Assembly (NCBI GenBank): GCA_934278995.1
Contig: CAKQWM010000003.1
Coordinates: 1-64,000, forward strand
From: an uncultured Clostridia bacterium
GTDB taxonomy: Bacteria; Bacillota; Clostridia; Christensenellales; Borkfalkiaceae
Direction of reading: 5' to 3'
DNA: 64,000 nucleotides
Shown here in pieces: positions 22,970 to 32,996 of the stretch. The first letter of the stretch is position 1. Each line of letters begins with the position of its first letter. A program made the position numbers and the translations under genes. The notes under the pieces are model-generated. The model ran no database searches and was not told the origin of the DNA. It worked only from the letters and a program-made list of their open reading frames with translations.

Positions 22970-25330
22970 ATGACGCCTAAAACGCTGAAAACACTTGAAT
23001 ACGACAAAGTTTTGAACCTTGTTTCCGATTGCGCCGTACTTAAAGGCACGAAGCAAAGGTTATTGTCGTCAACGCCTTTTTCCGATATCGAAAGCGTGAA
23101 TAACGCTTTGTTAAAAACCGAGGAGGCATACAAACTTTTATTCGATTACGGTGTTTCAGGCGTTGATTTTTTCGACGAACCCGGCGACGAATTAGAGCGC
23201 GCCGAAAAAGGCGCGTCGCTGACGCTCGGCGAACTTCTGCGCTCGGCAAGGCTTTTAAAAGCGTCGAGGCTTATCAGAAACTCATTTACTTCTATTAGCG
23301 ACGAAAACATAAGATTGATTCCCGATATTGCTTTTTTGCTTTATTGCGATCAATATCTCGAAAAAGAAATTATTTCAAAAGTTCTTTCCGAAGATAAACT
23401 TGCCGATAACGCTTCCGACAGATTATTTTCGCTACGTAAAAAAATAAAACAACTTAACGAACAAATAAGAGAAAAATTAAATTATTACGTGCGGGCAGAG
23501 GACAAATATCTGCAAGAAAACATCGTTACGATACGTGGCGACAGATACGTTATCCCCGTAAAAAGCGAGTATCGTTCGCGTATAAAAGGCTTCGTGCATG
23601 ATCAATCGGCAACGGGTTCGACCGTATTTATCGAGCCTGTAGAGGTTTTGGAATTAAACAATCAACTCAGGGTTACGACCATTGAGGAAGCAAACGAAGT
23701 CGAAGAAATAATTCGTGATTTATCAAATAAAATCGGAATGATTGCCCAAAAACTTCTGTATAACGCGGAACTTATTAAAGATATAGACGAGTATCTTGCA
23801 AGGGCAATCTACGCTTATAAAACAAAATCTTCAAAACCCGAGGTAAACGTTAAAGGCGTTATAGATATCAAACGGGGAAGACACCCGCTGATAGACGCTG
23901 AAAAAGTGGTTCCTTTGGACGTAAGAATAGGTAGGGAATTCAGATATTTGCTTGTTACGGGACCTAATACGGGCGGTAAAACCGTTACTTTAAAGTTGGT
24001 CGGTTTATTCACTCTTATGGCGACGAGCGGAATCTTTTTGCCATGCTTCGAATCGTCGATAGCACTTTTCGACGAGATTTTTTGCGATATCGGGGACGAG
24101 CAAAGTATAGAACAAAGTTTATCGACTTTTTCTTCCCACGTTAAAAATCTGGTCGAAATTACCGAAAACGTAAACGATAAATCTCTCGTTTTGATTGATG
24201 AAATCGGCGCGGGTACCGATCCCGACGAGGGAAGCGCGTTGGCGCAAGCCGTTATCGAAAAACTTATTGACAGCAAAAGTTACGGCATAGTTACGACGCA
24301 TTACTCAAAATTAAAAGAATACGCTTACGTAAAGCCCGGCATAATAAACGCGTCGATGGATTTCGACAACGAAACCTTTGCGCCCGTATATAAACTTAAT
24401 ATTGGTATTCCGGGAACGTCAAACGCTATCGAGATTGCATCGAGGCTCGGGCTTGGTAAAGAAATTACCGACAGAGCGGTTTCTTTACTTTCCGACTCTA
24501 AAATATCCTTTGAAAACGTTTTGAGAGAAGCGGAAAGAACGAGAAAAACCGCCGAAAACGAAAGACGGGAACTTAGTGAGAGTCTTGAAAAAGCGAAAGC
24601 GGAACTCGTTATCATAGAAAAAGAAAAAAATAAACTTTCCGAGGAAAGACAACGTTTGTACGCGCAGGCAAAAGCGGAATCCCGCAGAATCATTAACGAA
24701 AAAGTAGAAGAGGCGGATGAACTCGTCGAAAAAATCAAAGAAATATTAGAAAAGGAAGAAATATCGAGCGCCGATATAATAACCGCGCGGACGCTGAGAA
24801 ACAAACTCGAAAAGAAAAAGTATTCCGAAACCGATTCTGATTCCGCGCCGCTTACTCTGATACCGTGCGGCGACAATTTAAAAGTCGGTGATAAAGTTTA
24901 CGTGAAGTCGCTGGACGCATTTGCTTATTTATCGAGCGTAAACGCAAAAAAAGGCGAATGTTTTGTATCGATAGGCAGTATGCGACTCGGCGTAAAAACT
25001 TCGGACCTTTTCTTAAGCGACAAAAACAGAAATCAACAAACAAACACCAAACCGACGGTAAAACTCAATATCGAACCCGCTTCCTCGTTTAACGGCGAAA
25101 TCAATCTCATCGGAGAAAGAAGAGAAGAGGCGATCGATGACGTCGTTAAATTTCTCGATCAGGCAGTCTTGACCGGAACGAAAGTCGTACGCATCGTTCA
25201 CGGCAAAGGTCAAAAGATTTTAAGAAACGCCGTATGGGAAGTTTTAAGAAAGAATAAATCAATAGAAAGTTTCAGGCTCGGAAAGTACGGAGAGGGCGAA
25301 GACGGCGTAACGATAGTCACGCTCAAGTAA
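22970..25330 (+). CDS. mutS2: MutS2 ATPase/endonuclease
   Basis: A 786-residue MutS-family protein acting against recombination and, in recent work on Firmicutes, on collided ribosomes. Walker A GPNTGGKT lies at residues 331-338, with DEIGAGTDPDEGSALAQ further on. A coiled coil follows (about 515-615), then the C-terminal Smr nuclease domain (about residues 710-786) with the motif LIGERREEA and HGKGQKILR. It lacks the MutS mismatch-recognition domain, as expected. Coupled to pheT with a one-base gap and no own ribosome-binding site. Confidence 0.96.
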   Translation: MTPKTLKTLEYDKVLNLVSDCAVLKGTKQRLLSSTPFSDIESVNNALLKTEEAYKLLFDYGVSGVDFFDEPGDELERAEKGASLTLGELLRSARLLKASRLIRNSFTSISDENIRLIPDIAFLLYCDQYLEKEIISKVLSEDKLADNASDRLFSLRKKIKQLNEQIREKLNYYVRAEDKYLQENIVTIRGDRYVIPVKSEYRSRIKGFVHDQSATGSTVFIEPVEVLELNNQLRVTTIEEANEVEEIIRDLSNKIGMIAQKLLYNAELIKDIDEYLARAIYAYKTKSSKPEVNVKGVIDIKRGRHPLIDAEKVVPLDVRIGREFRYLLVTGPNTGGKTVTLKLVGLFTLMATSGIFLPCFESSIALFDEIFCDIGDEQSIEQSLSTFSSHVKNLVEITENVNDKSLVLIDEIGAGTDPDEGSALAQAVIEKLIDSKSYGIVTTHYSKLKEYAYVKPGIINASMDFDNETFAPVYKLNIGIPGTSNAIEIASRLGLGKEITDRAVSLLSDSKISFENVLREAERTRKTAENERRELSESLEKAKAELVIIEKEKNKLSEERQRLYAQAKAESRRIINEKVEEADELVEKIKEILEKEEISSADIITARTLRNKLEKKKYSETDSDSAPLTLIPCGDNLKVGDKVYVKSLDAFAYLSSVNAKKGECFVSIGSMRLGVKTSDLFLSDKNRNQQTNTKPTVKLNIEPASSFNGEINLIGERREEAIDDVVKFLDQAVLTGTKVVRIVHGKGQKILRNAVWEVLRKNKSIESFRLGKYGEGEDGVTIVTLK

Positions 25331-25366
25331 AATTACGTTTATCGTAAAAACTTTAAAAATCATAGA

Positions 25367-25372
25367 TATAAT
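25367..25372 (+). promoter_or_regulatory. -10 box before the cysteine desulfurase gene
   Basis: A perfect TATAAT ends 8 bases before the ATG at 25381. No convincing -35 box is seen 17 bases upstream. If used, the transcript would begin at or next to the ATG. Confidence 0.45.
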
Positions 25373-25380
25373 CACTGATT

Positions 25381-26505
25381 ATGGATAAAATTATATATCT
25401 TGACAACGCGGCTACAACTCGTCCGGACGAGGAAAAATTACGTTCAGCCGCCAAATATGCGGAAGATTTTTATTATAATCCGTCGGCGTTATATTCATGC
25501 GGAAGAAAGGTTGCCAAAGACTTAGCCGATTTAAAAAACACGCTTTTGGGTAAAAATCGATTTCATAAAGTTGTTTTGACCTCTTGCGGATCCGAAAGCA
25601 ACAACACCGCTATTTTCGGATTTGCAAAACGTGGTAACGTAGTTACGACCGAGGGAGAACATTCCGCGGTATATAATCCGTTTATGAAAGTAAAGGAAAG
25701 GGGCGTTGAAGTTCGTTTAGCAAAACTTAACGAAGTCGGCGGCGTCGATACTAATGATTTACTTTCCAAAATCGACGACAAAACTTGTTTTTGCAGCGTC
25801 GTGCACGTCAATAACGAAACCGGCGCGATAAATCCGATAAACTTGATTTCGGATCTCGTCAAACAAAAATCGTCTAAGTGCGTGTTTCACAGCGACGGCG
25901 TTCAGGCATACGGCAAACTCGATTATCTTTTGGGTAGCAACGTTGATTTGTATTCCGTTTCCGCTCACAAGATAGGCGGTTTAAAAGGATGCGGAGCCTT
26001 GTTTTATAAAAACGATTTAAACGTTCCGCCCTTTATTTTGGGCGGTGGACAAGAAAGCGGTATTCGTTCTGGTACGGAAAACGTTATGGGTTTAAAACTT
26101 TTTGCCGACGTTTACAAGGACAAAATCGAAAACGTTAAAAGTAATTACGAAAAAATGCGCGCGCTTAAAGACTACGTTATAAAAAACGTTGATAAAAATC
26201 TTTTTAAGGTCTTGTCGCCCGACGACGGTTCCCCGTACATAGTAACGCTTTCCGCGGTGGGTTTAAGAGGCGCTGTATTGCAAAACATGCTTGACGACGA
26301 AGGTATCCTGATCGGAACGGGTTCGGCATGTTCTTCTAAAAAACCGTTTTCGAGAATATTATCTTCTTTTATTAAAGACCAAAATATTTTAAACGGAGTC
26401 ATACGTTTGAGTTTTGAGCCGAAAACGAGTTTGGACGATGTAAAATACGCTGTAGAAAGAATAAATTTTAATGCGCTGAAACTCAGTAAGAAAATCAGAA
26501 TATGA
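25381..26505 (+). CDS. nifZ: Cysteine desulfurase, NifS/IscS family
   Basis: A 374-residue PLP-dependent enzyme removing sulfur from cysteine as a protein persulfide. The N terminus IYLDNAATT, the PLP lysine in SAHK (Lys197) and the active-site cysteine in GSACSSK (Cys317) are visible. It overlaps thiI by ATGA, which matches the B. subtilis nifZ-thiI pair, so the sulfur is probably destined for 4-thiouridine in tRNA. No Shine-Dalgarno sequence is present. A general iron-sulfur role cannot be excluded. Confidence 0.93.
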   Translation: MDKIIYLDNAATTRPDEEKLRSAAKYAEDFYYNPSALYSCGRKVAKDLADLKNTLLGKNRFHKVVLTSCGSESNNTAIFGFAKRGNVVTTEGEHSAVYNPFMKVKERGVEVRLAKLNEVGGVDTNDLLSKIDDKTCFCSVVHVNNETGAINPINLISDLVKQKSSKCVFHSDGVQAYGKLDYLLGSNVDLYSVSAHKIGGLKGCGALFYKNDLNVPPFILGGGQESGIRSGTENVMGLKLFADVYKDKIENVKSNYEKMRALKDYVIKNVDKNLFKVLSPDDGSPYIVTLSAVGLRGAVLQNMLDDEGILIGTGSACSSKKPFSRILSSFIKDQNILNGVIRLSFEPKTSLDDVKYAVERINFNALKLSKKIRI

Positions 26506-27659
26506 AAAATGCCATAATTATCAGATATTGTGAAATACATTTAAAAGGTAAGAACAGAAGTTTTTTTGAAAGACTTCTGGTCGAAGCAATCGAAAAGTCG
26601 ATGCGAGGTATCAAACATACTTTTAAGTCGATGAACACTCGTTATCTTATAGAAGATTACGACGAAGCGGACTACGATTTAATAATGTCGAGGCTTTTAA
26701 AGGTATGCGGTATTCATTCGTTAAGTCCCGCAAAAGTCGTGGATTCCGATTTTGAAAAAATACGCGATTGTTGCGTTTTGATTGCGAAGGGTAAAAAAGG
26801 CGATTTTAAAGTCAACACAAACCGCGCCGACAAAAAATTTCCCATGCATTCGATTGAACTTTCCCGTGAAATCGGCGGTGTTTTACTCGATAATTACGCG
26901 CCGGATATTAAAGTAAACGTTATCGATCCCGAGTTCATCGTTAATATTGATATAAGAGAGAAGGGCGAAACGCTTATTTATACGGACGTCGTCAAGGGCT
27001 TAGGCGGGCTTCCTATCGGCTCGTCCGGGAAAGGTATGCTTATGATCTCCGGCGGTATAGACAGTCCGGTGGCGGGCTTTATGCTCGCAAAAAGAGGCAT
27101 GCGTCTCGAAGCGGTACATTTTCACAGTTATCCTTACACGAGCGAGGCTGCGTTAGACAAAGTTAAAACACTTGCAAAAATGGTTTCGGAATATTCTTGC
27201 GGGCTTAAACTTCACGTGGTAAAATTTACGCGTATTCAGGAAGAAATTCACGAAAAATGCCCCGAAGATTTAATGATAACCATGATGCGCAGATTTATGA
27301 TGCGCATAGCCGAAAGATTAGCCGAAAAAAACGGCTGTCAGGCAATTATTACGGGTGAAAGTTTAGGTCAGGTTGCAAGTCAGACTATTGAAAGCATTAC
27401 TACTTCCAACGCGGTAGTGTCTATGCCTATGCTTCGTCCGCTTATCGCTTTCGATAAACTCGAAATTATCGAAATCGCAAATAAAATCGGTACTTTTGAA
27501 ACGTCGATACTTCCGTACGAAGACTGTTGCACCGTATTTTTACCAAAATTTCCAGCAACTAAGCCTAAAATGGAAGTCGTTTTAAAAGCCGAAAAAGCGC
27601 TTAAAGTCGATGAACTTATAAACGAAGCGCTCGAAACGACGGAAACCGTTGTTTATTAG
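26502..27659 (+). CDS. thiI: tRNA 4-thiouridine synthase ThiI (no rhodanese domain)
   Basis: ThiI adenylates U8 of tRNA and installs sulfur. In 385 residues there are a ferredoxin-like domain and THUMP domain (about 1-165) and the PP-loop pyrophosphatase domain with SGGIDSP (183-189). The C-terminal rhodanese domain of the E. coli protein is missing, so sulfur must be delivered by a partner, presumably the upstream cysteine desulfurase with which it is translationally coupled. Length matches the short Firmicutes/archaeal type. Confidence 0.95.
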   Translation: MKNAIIIRYCEIHLKGKNRSFFERLLVEAIEKSMRGIKHTFKSMNTRYLIEDYDEADYDLIMSRLLKVCGIHSLSPAKVVDSDFEKIRDCCVLIAKGKKGDFKVNTNRADKKFPMHSIELSREIGGVLLDNYAPDIKVNVIDPEFIVNIDIREKGETLIYTDVVKGLGGLPIGSSGKGMLMISGGIDSPVAGFMLAKRGMRLEAVHFHSYPYTSEAALDKVKTLAKMVSEYSCGLKLHVVKFTRIQEEIHEKCPEDLMITMMRRFMMRIAERLAEKNGCQAIITGESLGQVASQTIESITTSNAVVSMPMLRPLIAFDKLEIIEIANKIGTFETSILPYEDCCTVFLPKFPATKPKMEVVLKAEKALKVDELINEALETTETVVY

Positions 27660-27691
27660 TCAGAATATCCATTAAGTAAAGAGGTTAAAAT

Positions 27692-28915
27692 ATGAAAAAA
27701 TCCGTTCTTAAAGCCTACGCCGACCTTATCGCCGAAAAAGGCGTAAACGTTCAGCGCGGGCAAGAAGTTTTAGTTATGTGCGAACTCGATCAACCGGAAT
27801 TTGTTGCAACGGTTGTCGAAAGTTTATATAAGCACGGCGCAAAAAAAGTTTACGTCGATTGGTCCTTTGATGCCTTAACAAAACTTCACGTCAAATATCA
27901 GTCTGAAGAAACTTTGTCAAAGGTTGACAGGCTTGCTATGACGAAGATTAAATGGCGTTCGGAAACTCTTCCCGCGCATTTATATCTCGTTTCTGAGGAT
28001 CCCGACGGGCTTGCGGGCATAAATATGGAAAAATATATGCGCGCTCAAAAGGCGAAAATGAAAGTCATCAAGCCTTTCAGAGATAAAATGGAATCCAAAT
28101 ACCAGTGGTGTATCGCGGCCGTTCCTGGCAAAAAATGGGCGGCAAAAGTTTTCCCCGATATGCCGATACGCGAAGCCGTAGAAAAACTTTGGGACAGCAT
28201 TCTGACTGCGTCAAGAGCCTATGGCGATCCTATAAAAAATTGGAACGAGCATAACGTCGATATAAAGGCAAAATGCACGGCGCTGAACAACATGCATTTA
28301 AGTAAGTTGCATTATACGTCGTCAAACGGAACCGATTTCACCGTCTGGCTTAACGAACTTGGAAAGTTTAACGGCGGTTACGATACGACTTTGTCCGGCG
28401 TGGATTTTAACCCGAATATACCCTCCGAAGAAGTATTTACCTCTCCTAAGGCAGGGAAGGCGGAAGGCGTAGTTTACGCCACCAAACCCCTTTCATACAA
28501 CGGGCAACTTATAGACGGCTTTTATATTCGGTTTGAAAACGGAAAAGTAAAAGAAGTTCACGCCGAAAAAAATCAGGCGTTGCTCGAACAAATGATTAAA
28601 ACCGACGAAGGCGCCTCAATGCTCGGCGAATGCGCTCTCGTTCCTTACGACAGCCCCATCAACAATACCGGCATTTTGTTTTATGAAACGTTGTTCGACG
28701 AAAATTGTTGTTGCCACTTAGCGCTTGGCAGAGGGTTTCCCGATTGCTTGTACGGTTTCGAGAAGATGTCTCAAAAAGAGCAACGTCAAAACGGAATCAA
28801 CGATTCGCAGATACACGTCGATTTTATGATCGGCGCAAAAGATTTAAAAATTGTCGGAACCGATAAGCGCGGTAAAGAAATTTTGATTTTTAACAACGGC
28901 AATTGGGCTATATAA
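27692..28915 (+). CDS. M29-family metallo-aminopeptidase
   Basis: A 407-residue aminopeptidase of the AmpS/aminopeptidase T family, a cytoplasmic dinuclear-metal exopeptidase. The likely ligands are recognisable: Glu in NIPSEEVFT, Glu in MLGECAL, His in CHLALG, and His/Asp in IHVDFMIG near the C terminus. AAGAGG lies 8-9 bases before the ATG. It stands alone between thiI and the oxidoreductase, apparently as an accessory housekeeping gene in peptide turnover. Substrate range cannot be read. Confidence 0.92.
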   Translation: MKKSVLKAYADLIAEKGVNVQRGQEVLVMCELDQPEFVATVVESLYKHGAKKVYVDWSFDALTKLHVKYQSEETLSKVDRLAMTKIKWRSETLPAHLYLVSEDPDGLAGINMEKYMRAQKAKMKVIKPFRDKMESKYQWCIAAVPGKKWAAKVFPDMPIREAVEKLWDSILTASRAYGDPIKNWNEHNVDIKAKCTALNNMHLSKLHYTSSNGTDFTVWLNELGKFNGGYDTTLSGVDFNPNIPSEEVFTSPKAGKAEGVVYATKPLSYNGQLIDGFYIRFENGKVKEVHAEKNQALLEQMIKTDEGASMLGECALVPYDSPINNTGILFYETLFDENCCCHLALGRGFPDCLYGFEKMSQKEQRQNGINDSQIHVDFMIGAKDLKIVGTDKRGKEILIFNNGNWAI

Positions 28916-28987
28916 TTTTTAACATAAATAAAAAAGCGTTTAAAATAAAAGATTATTCGTTATTTAAAATTTTTGTGAGGTTATTAA

Positions 28988-30250
28988 ATGAAATTTACTT
29001 TATCTGTTTTAGGCTGTGGTTCGAGAGGATGCGATACTTACGGAAGCATTGCTTTTTGTCAAAAAGATAAATTTGAAATCGTTTCTTTGTGTGACGTAAA
29101 ACGCTCGAAACTTGATAAATACGGCGATATCTATTCCATACCCGAAAACTTGCGTTTTACCGACGAGGACGAGTTTTTTAAAGAAAAACGCAGCGACGCG
29201 CTTATTATTTCAACACTTGATCAGGATCACGTACGTCAATGTCTGAAAGCGATAAAACTCGGTTACGTTATTTTGCTGGAAAAACCTATTTCCGACAATG
29301 AAAACGAACTGAAAGAGTTGTTGTCCGCTCAGAAAAAATACGGCGCGAAAATTATGGTTTGTCACGTGTTACGTTACGCTCCCGCTTTTTTGGAAGTCAA
29401 AAAACTTCTCGACGAGAACGTTATAGGAAATCTCGTAATGATAGATTCTCTCGAACAAATTGCTTATTGGCACTTCGCGCACAGTTACGTTCGCGGTAAT
29501 TGGCGCAGAAAAGAAGATACCGCGCCGCTTATATTGGCAAAATGTTGTCACGATCTGGATCTTTTGCAATATTACGCCGCTTCTCAGGCGATTTCGGTAA
29601 ATTCCATAGGCGATTTATCTTATTTTAAAAGCGATAAGGCGCCCGAAGGATCGTCCGACCGCTGCGTAACCTGCAGTCTTAAAAACGACTGCCCGTACAG
29701 CGCCGAAGACTTTTACGTAGAAAATTATAAAAAAATCGGATCGCCCGAAAATCAGTGGCCGTATAACGTAGTATGTCCCGACGTACCGGATAACGCCGAT
29801 AAATTATTGCGCGCGATAACCGACGGAAACTACGGCAGATGCGTTTTCAGATGCGATAACGACGTCTGCGACAATCAAATCGTGACGATACGCTTTAAAA
29901 ACGGTGTAAACGCCGTTTTAAAAACCACGGCGTTCACTCGCGACGGCGGCAGAATTATGGTTTTTTACGGAACGAAAGGCGAAATCGAATTTGACGAAAC
30001 GAGAGGCGTTATCATCGTTAAAGAATTCGGAAAAGATCACAAAACCATATACATGAAAGATTTAACCTCTAACGACGAATTCGGACACGGTGGCGGTGAC
30101 GCAGGCGTTATGAAGGCTTTTTACGAACTTTTGTGCGGTAAAGAAAATCCCGAAACTTCTCTCGAAAAATCGATTGAAAGTCATTTAATAGGCATTTGCG
30201 CCGAAAAATCCCGTTTAAATAACGGCGAGAGCGTAAAAGTAGAACGATAA
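28988..30250 (+). CDS. Gfo/Idh/MocA-family oxidoreductase
   Basis: A 420-residue NAD(P)-dependent dehydrogenase of the sugar/inositol type. An N-terminal Rossmann domain begins with LGCGSRG and contains the LLEKPIS motif (about residue 98-104); the catalytic-region motif KCCHDLDLL (about 185-193) and the C-terminal mixed domain follow. A cysteine cluster (CVTCSLKNDCPYSAEDFY, about residues 229-246) sits in an insert found in a subset of the family. Substrate unknown; no sugar genes lie nearby to give a hint. GTGAGG precedes the ATG. Confidence 0.88.
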   Translation: MKFTLSVLGCGSRGCDTYGSIAFCQKDKFEIVSLCDVKRSKLDKYGDIYSIPENLRFTDEDEFFKEKRSDALIISTLDQDHVRQCLKAIKLGYVILLEKPISDNENELKELLSAQKKYGAKIMVCHVLRYAPAFLEVKKLLDENVIGNLVMIDSLEQIAYWHFAHSYVRGNWRRKEDTAPLILAKCCHDLDLLQYYAASQAISVNSIGDLSYFKSDKAPEGSSDRCVTCSLKNDCPYSAEDFYVENYKKIGSPENQWPYNVVCPDVPDNADKLLRAITDGNYGRCVFRCDNDVCDNQIVTIRFKNGVNAVLKTTAFTRDGGRIMVFYGTKGEIEFDETRGVIIVKEFGKDHKTIYMKDLTSNDEFGHGGGDAGVMKAFYELLCGKENPETSLEKSIESHLIGICAEKSRLNNGESVKVER

Positions 30251-30282
30251 GGCTCTACATACCGCCCAGGTTTAATTATTTT

Positions 30283-31218
30283 ATGAAGTTTAAAGAATTT
30301 ACCGTAACGACTACAAATGAAGCGGAAGAACTCGTCGCTGATATTTTTTGGAATTATTCCGATTACGGCGTTGCGGTTTCGTCGCTTAACGACGTTTTGG
30401 AACTCACCGAAAACAGGCGTGATACTTTTGACTATATCGACGATAAAGTTTTCGACAAAACCGAGGGTGTTTCTCTCGTAAAAGCCTACTTCGATACCGA
30501 TTCGGCGGAAACGAAAAAGTCTTTGATTTTCAACGATCTGGAAGTTTTAAGAAAAAACGCGGCGGGAAATTTAAAAGTCGGCACTCTTGAACTTATCGAA
30601 AGGGAAGTTGACGGCGACGACTGGATAGAAGTTTGGCGAAAGCATTTCAGACATATTTCCTTTGGCAAAATAACCGTTTGCCCCAAATGGATTAACTATC
30701 CCGACGACGGTTACGTCGTGTATCTCGACTCTAATTCCGCATTCGGAACGGGTGAACACGAAACTACTTCGATGTGTATCGAACATTTGCAAAAATACGT
30801 TAAAAAACACAGCGTAGTCGTTGACGTCGGTTCGGGAACGGGGATACTCGGTATTTCCGCTAAAAAACTCGGCGCGGACAAAGTTATATTAACCGATATC
30901 GATCCGGTAGCGGTAGAAGCCTCCCGTCATAACGCGGATATTAACAACGTTGCAAACGACGTTTCGGTTTATAATACGAGCCTTGTTAGCGGTATTGAAA
31001 TAAAAGGCGATATCGTCGTCGCAAACATTACCGCGGACGTTTTAATAGTTTTATCAAAACAAATTTTATCTTATCTTAGTCCCGACGGCGTTATTATATT
31101 AAGCGGAATTTTAAACGAAAGAAAAGATGAGGTCATTTCGGTTTATACCTTTATGGGGTTTAAGTTAATTGAATCCAAAACAGTAGGCGAGTGGTCGTCG
31201 CTTGTTATGAAACTGTAA
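30283..31218 (+). CDS. prmA: Ribosomal protein L11 methyltransferase
   Basis: A 311-residue SAM-dependent methyltransferase that trimethylates ribosomal protein L11. The N-terminal substrate-binding domain is followed by AFGTGEHETT (about residues 157-166), the SAM motif VDVGSGTGILGI and the NITADV loop. It lacks a clear ribosome-binding site near the ATG; AGG lies 13 bases upstream. In most Firmicutes prmA is followed by rsmE and then mtaB; here mtaB follows directly. Confidence 0.95.
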   Translation: MKFKEFTVTTTNEAEELVADIFWNYSDYGVAVSSLNDVLELTENRRDTFDYIDDKVFDKTEGVSLVKAYFDTDSAETKKSLIFNDLEVLRKNAAGNLKVGTLELIEREVDGDDWIEVWRKHFRHISFGKITVCPKWINYPDDGYVVYLDSNSAFGTGEHETTSMCIEHLQKYVKKHSVVVDVGSGTGILGISAKKLGADKVILTDIDPVAVEASRHNADINNVANDVSVYNTSLVSGIEIKGDIVVANITADVLIVLSKQILSYLSPDGVIILSGILNERKDEVISVYTFMGFKLIESKTVGEWSSLVMKL

Positions 31219-31278
31219 TTACAACGTTCGTAATTTTGCTGAAAATCCTTTTATTTATCAAGGAAAATTTATATTTTT

Positions 31279-32517
31279 ATGAAAGCCGTTGTTTTTACTT
31301 TAGGTTGCAAAGTCAACGCTTGTGAAAGTTCGTCGCTTATGCGCGGCTTGTCCGAAATAGGCTACGTCGTTTCGGACAAACTCGAATTTGCCGATCTTTA
31401 TATACTGAATACCTGCGCGGTTACGAAGGAAGCGGAAAAAAAATCGAGACAAGCGATTTCGAGAATCCGCGCGTATAATAAAAACGCAAAAATTATAGTT
31501 ACGGGTTGCGCCTCTGAACATAATCCCGAATCCTTCAAAAATAAACCGGGCGTATTTTTGGTTACGGGCGCAATCAATAAGGATAAAATTTTGTCCTTGA
31601 TAAACGAAGAAGGCGTTTTCATCGATAAAGATTATACATACTACGAAAAATATCTGCCGATCGACGGATTTAAAACCCGCGCGTACGTGAAAGTCGAAGA
31701 CGGGTGCAATAATTTCTGTTCCTATTGTCTGATTCCTTATTTGCGCGGCAGGTGTCGGTCGCGCTCGATTGAAAGCGTAAGAAGCGAACTCGATAATATT
31801 TCCGCGCACGAAGTTGTAATAACGGGTATCAATCTTACTGCTTATAATTACGACGGCAACGATTTGGCTGATTTAATCGCGTCCATTAAGGACTATGATT
31901 TCAGAATTCGTTTAGGTTCGCTCGAAGAAAGCGTTATTTCGGACAAATTACTCGCTTCAACCCGCACGTTAAAAGATTTCGCGCCTCATTTTCACTTATC
32001 GTTGCAGTCGGGAAGTTCCAAAGTGCTTAAAGACATGAACCGCCATTACGACAGAAACGAGTTTATTAAAAGCATTGAAAAAGTCAGAAACGTTTACCCG
32101 GATTCAGCTATAACTACCGATATTATAGTAGGGTTTCCCACCGAAACCGAAGAAGATTTTCTCGATACGCTCGATTTGTGCCGAGCCGTCAATTTCGCAG
32201 ATATACACTGCTTCGTCTATTCGCCGAGAGAGGGGACCAAGGCTTACGGTTTACCGAGGGTAGATAAAACCGTATGCGAGGAACGCATGCAACGTTTGCT
32301 GACTGTCAAAAAGCAATGTAAAATAAATTTCGTTAATAGTTTAAAAGATCAAACCTTATCCGTACTTATAGAAGAAAAAAAAGACGGTTATTTCGAAGGG
32401 TATTCCGAAAATTACGTACGTTGCTATTTAAAGGGCGAAAATCTTAGCGGTTTCGTAAACGCAAAAGTGGTTTCATATTTCCGCGACGGCGCTTTATGCG
32501 AAGTTTCGGATAGTTAA
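31279..32517 (+). CDS. mtaB: tRNA-t6A37 methylthiotransferase MtaB
   Basis: A 412-residue radical-SAM enzyme converting t6A to ms2t6A at position 37 of ANN-decoding tRNAs. The N-terminal UPF0004 domain carries the auxiliary cluster cysteines (LGCKVN, NTCAVT, GCASE). The radical-SAM CxxxCxxC is at Cys143, 147 and 150 (CNNFCSYC), and a C-terminal TRAM domain ends the chain. The downstream HIT-family gene follows in a common Firmicutes order. Confidence 0.96.
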   Translation: MKAVVFTLGCKVNACESSSLMRGLSEIGYVVSDKLEFADLYILNTCAVTKEAEKKSRQAISRIRAYNKNAKIIVTGCASEHNPESFKNKPGVFLVTGAINKDKILSLINEEGVFIDKDYTYYEKYLPIDGFKTRAYVKVEDGCNNFCSYCLIPYLRGRCRSRSIESVRSELDNISAHEVVITGINLTAYNYDGNDLADLIASIKDYDFRIRLGSLEESVISDKLLASTRTLKDFAPHFHLSLQSGSSKVLKDMNRHYDRNEFIKSIEKVRNVYPDSAITTDIIVGFPTETEEDFLDTLDLCRAVNFADIHCFVYSPREGTKAYGLPRVDKTVCEERMQRLLTVKKQCKINFVNSLKDQTLSVLIEEKKDGYFEGYSENYVRCYLKGENLSGFVNAKVVSYFRDGALCEVSDS

Positions 32518-32544
32518 AATTATTTATTATAGGAGATTATTTCT

Positions 32545-32889
32545 ATGTGCGATTGTTTATTTTGTAAATTTGTAAGCGGAGAAATCCCCGTTACCAAAGT
32601 TTTTGAGAACGAAGATTTTATCATAATAAGAGATATAAATCCTCAGGCTAAAAATCATTTTCTCGCAATACCTAAAACCCACTATAAGTATTTATCCGAA
32701 ATGACCGACGAAGACGCTCTCATACTGTCGAGAATATTTGTAACTTTGTCTTCTCTTAAAAGCGAACTCGAACTCGAAAACGGTTACCGTCTTGTAATAA
32801 ATCAGGGCGGCGACGCTGGACAAACGGTGCCTCATTTACATATTCACGTACTTTCCGGGCAAAAAATGGGCTGGCATCCCGCCGAGTGA
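32545..32889 (+). CDS. hinT: HIT-family nucleotide-binding protein
   Basis: A 114-residue histidine-triad purine nucleoside phosphoramidase-like protein. It begins CDCLFCKFVSGEIPV and ends with the triad HLHIHVLSG (about residues 98-106) and GWHP. AGGAG lies 10 bases before the ATG. Members of this size correspond to HinT/YcfF. It is followed by a 180-base spacer with the rpsU promoter. Confidence 0.93.
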   Translation: MCDCLFCKFVSGEIPVTKVFENEDFIIIRDINPQAKNHFLAIPKTHYKYLSEMTDEDALILSRIFVTLSSLKSELELENGYRLVINQGGDAGQTVPHLHIHVLSGQKMGWHPAE

Positions 32890-32996
32890 TTATTTTTTAT
32901 TACCGATTCGACCGGCGAAAAACAAAATAACGCAGTATTTCTTTTTGGATTTTGCAAAAAAAATGCCTGAATCTTCGACAAATCTTGATTTTTTGC

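Noticed and set aside
24325..24876. Long reverse-strand ORF inside mutS2, and similar reverse ORFs in other genes
   Set aside because: They are serine-rich antisense shadows of well-supported genes, with no ribosome-binding site or family features.
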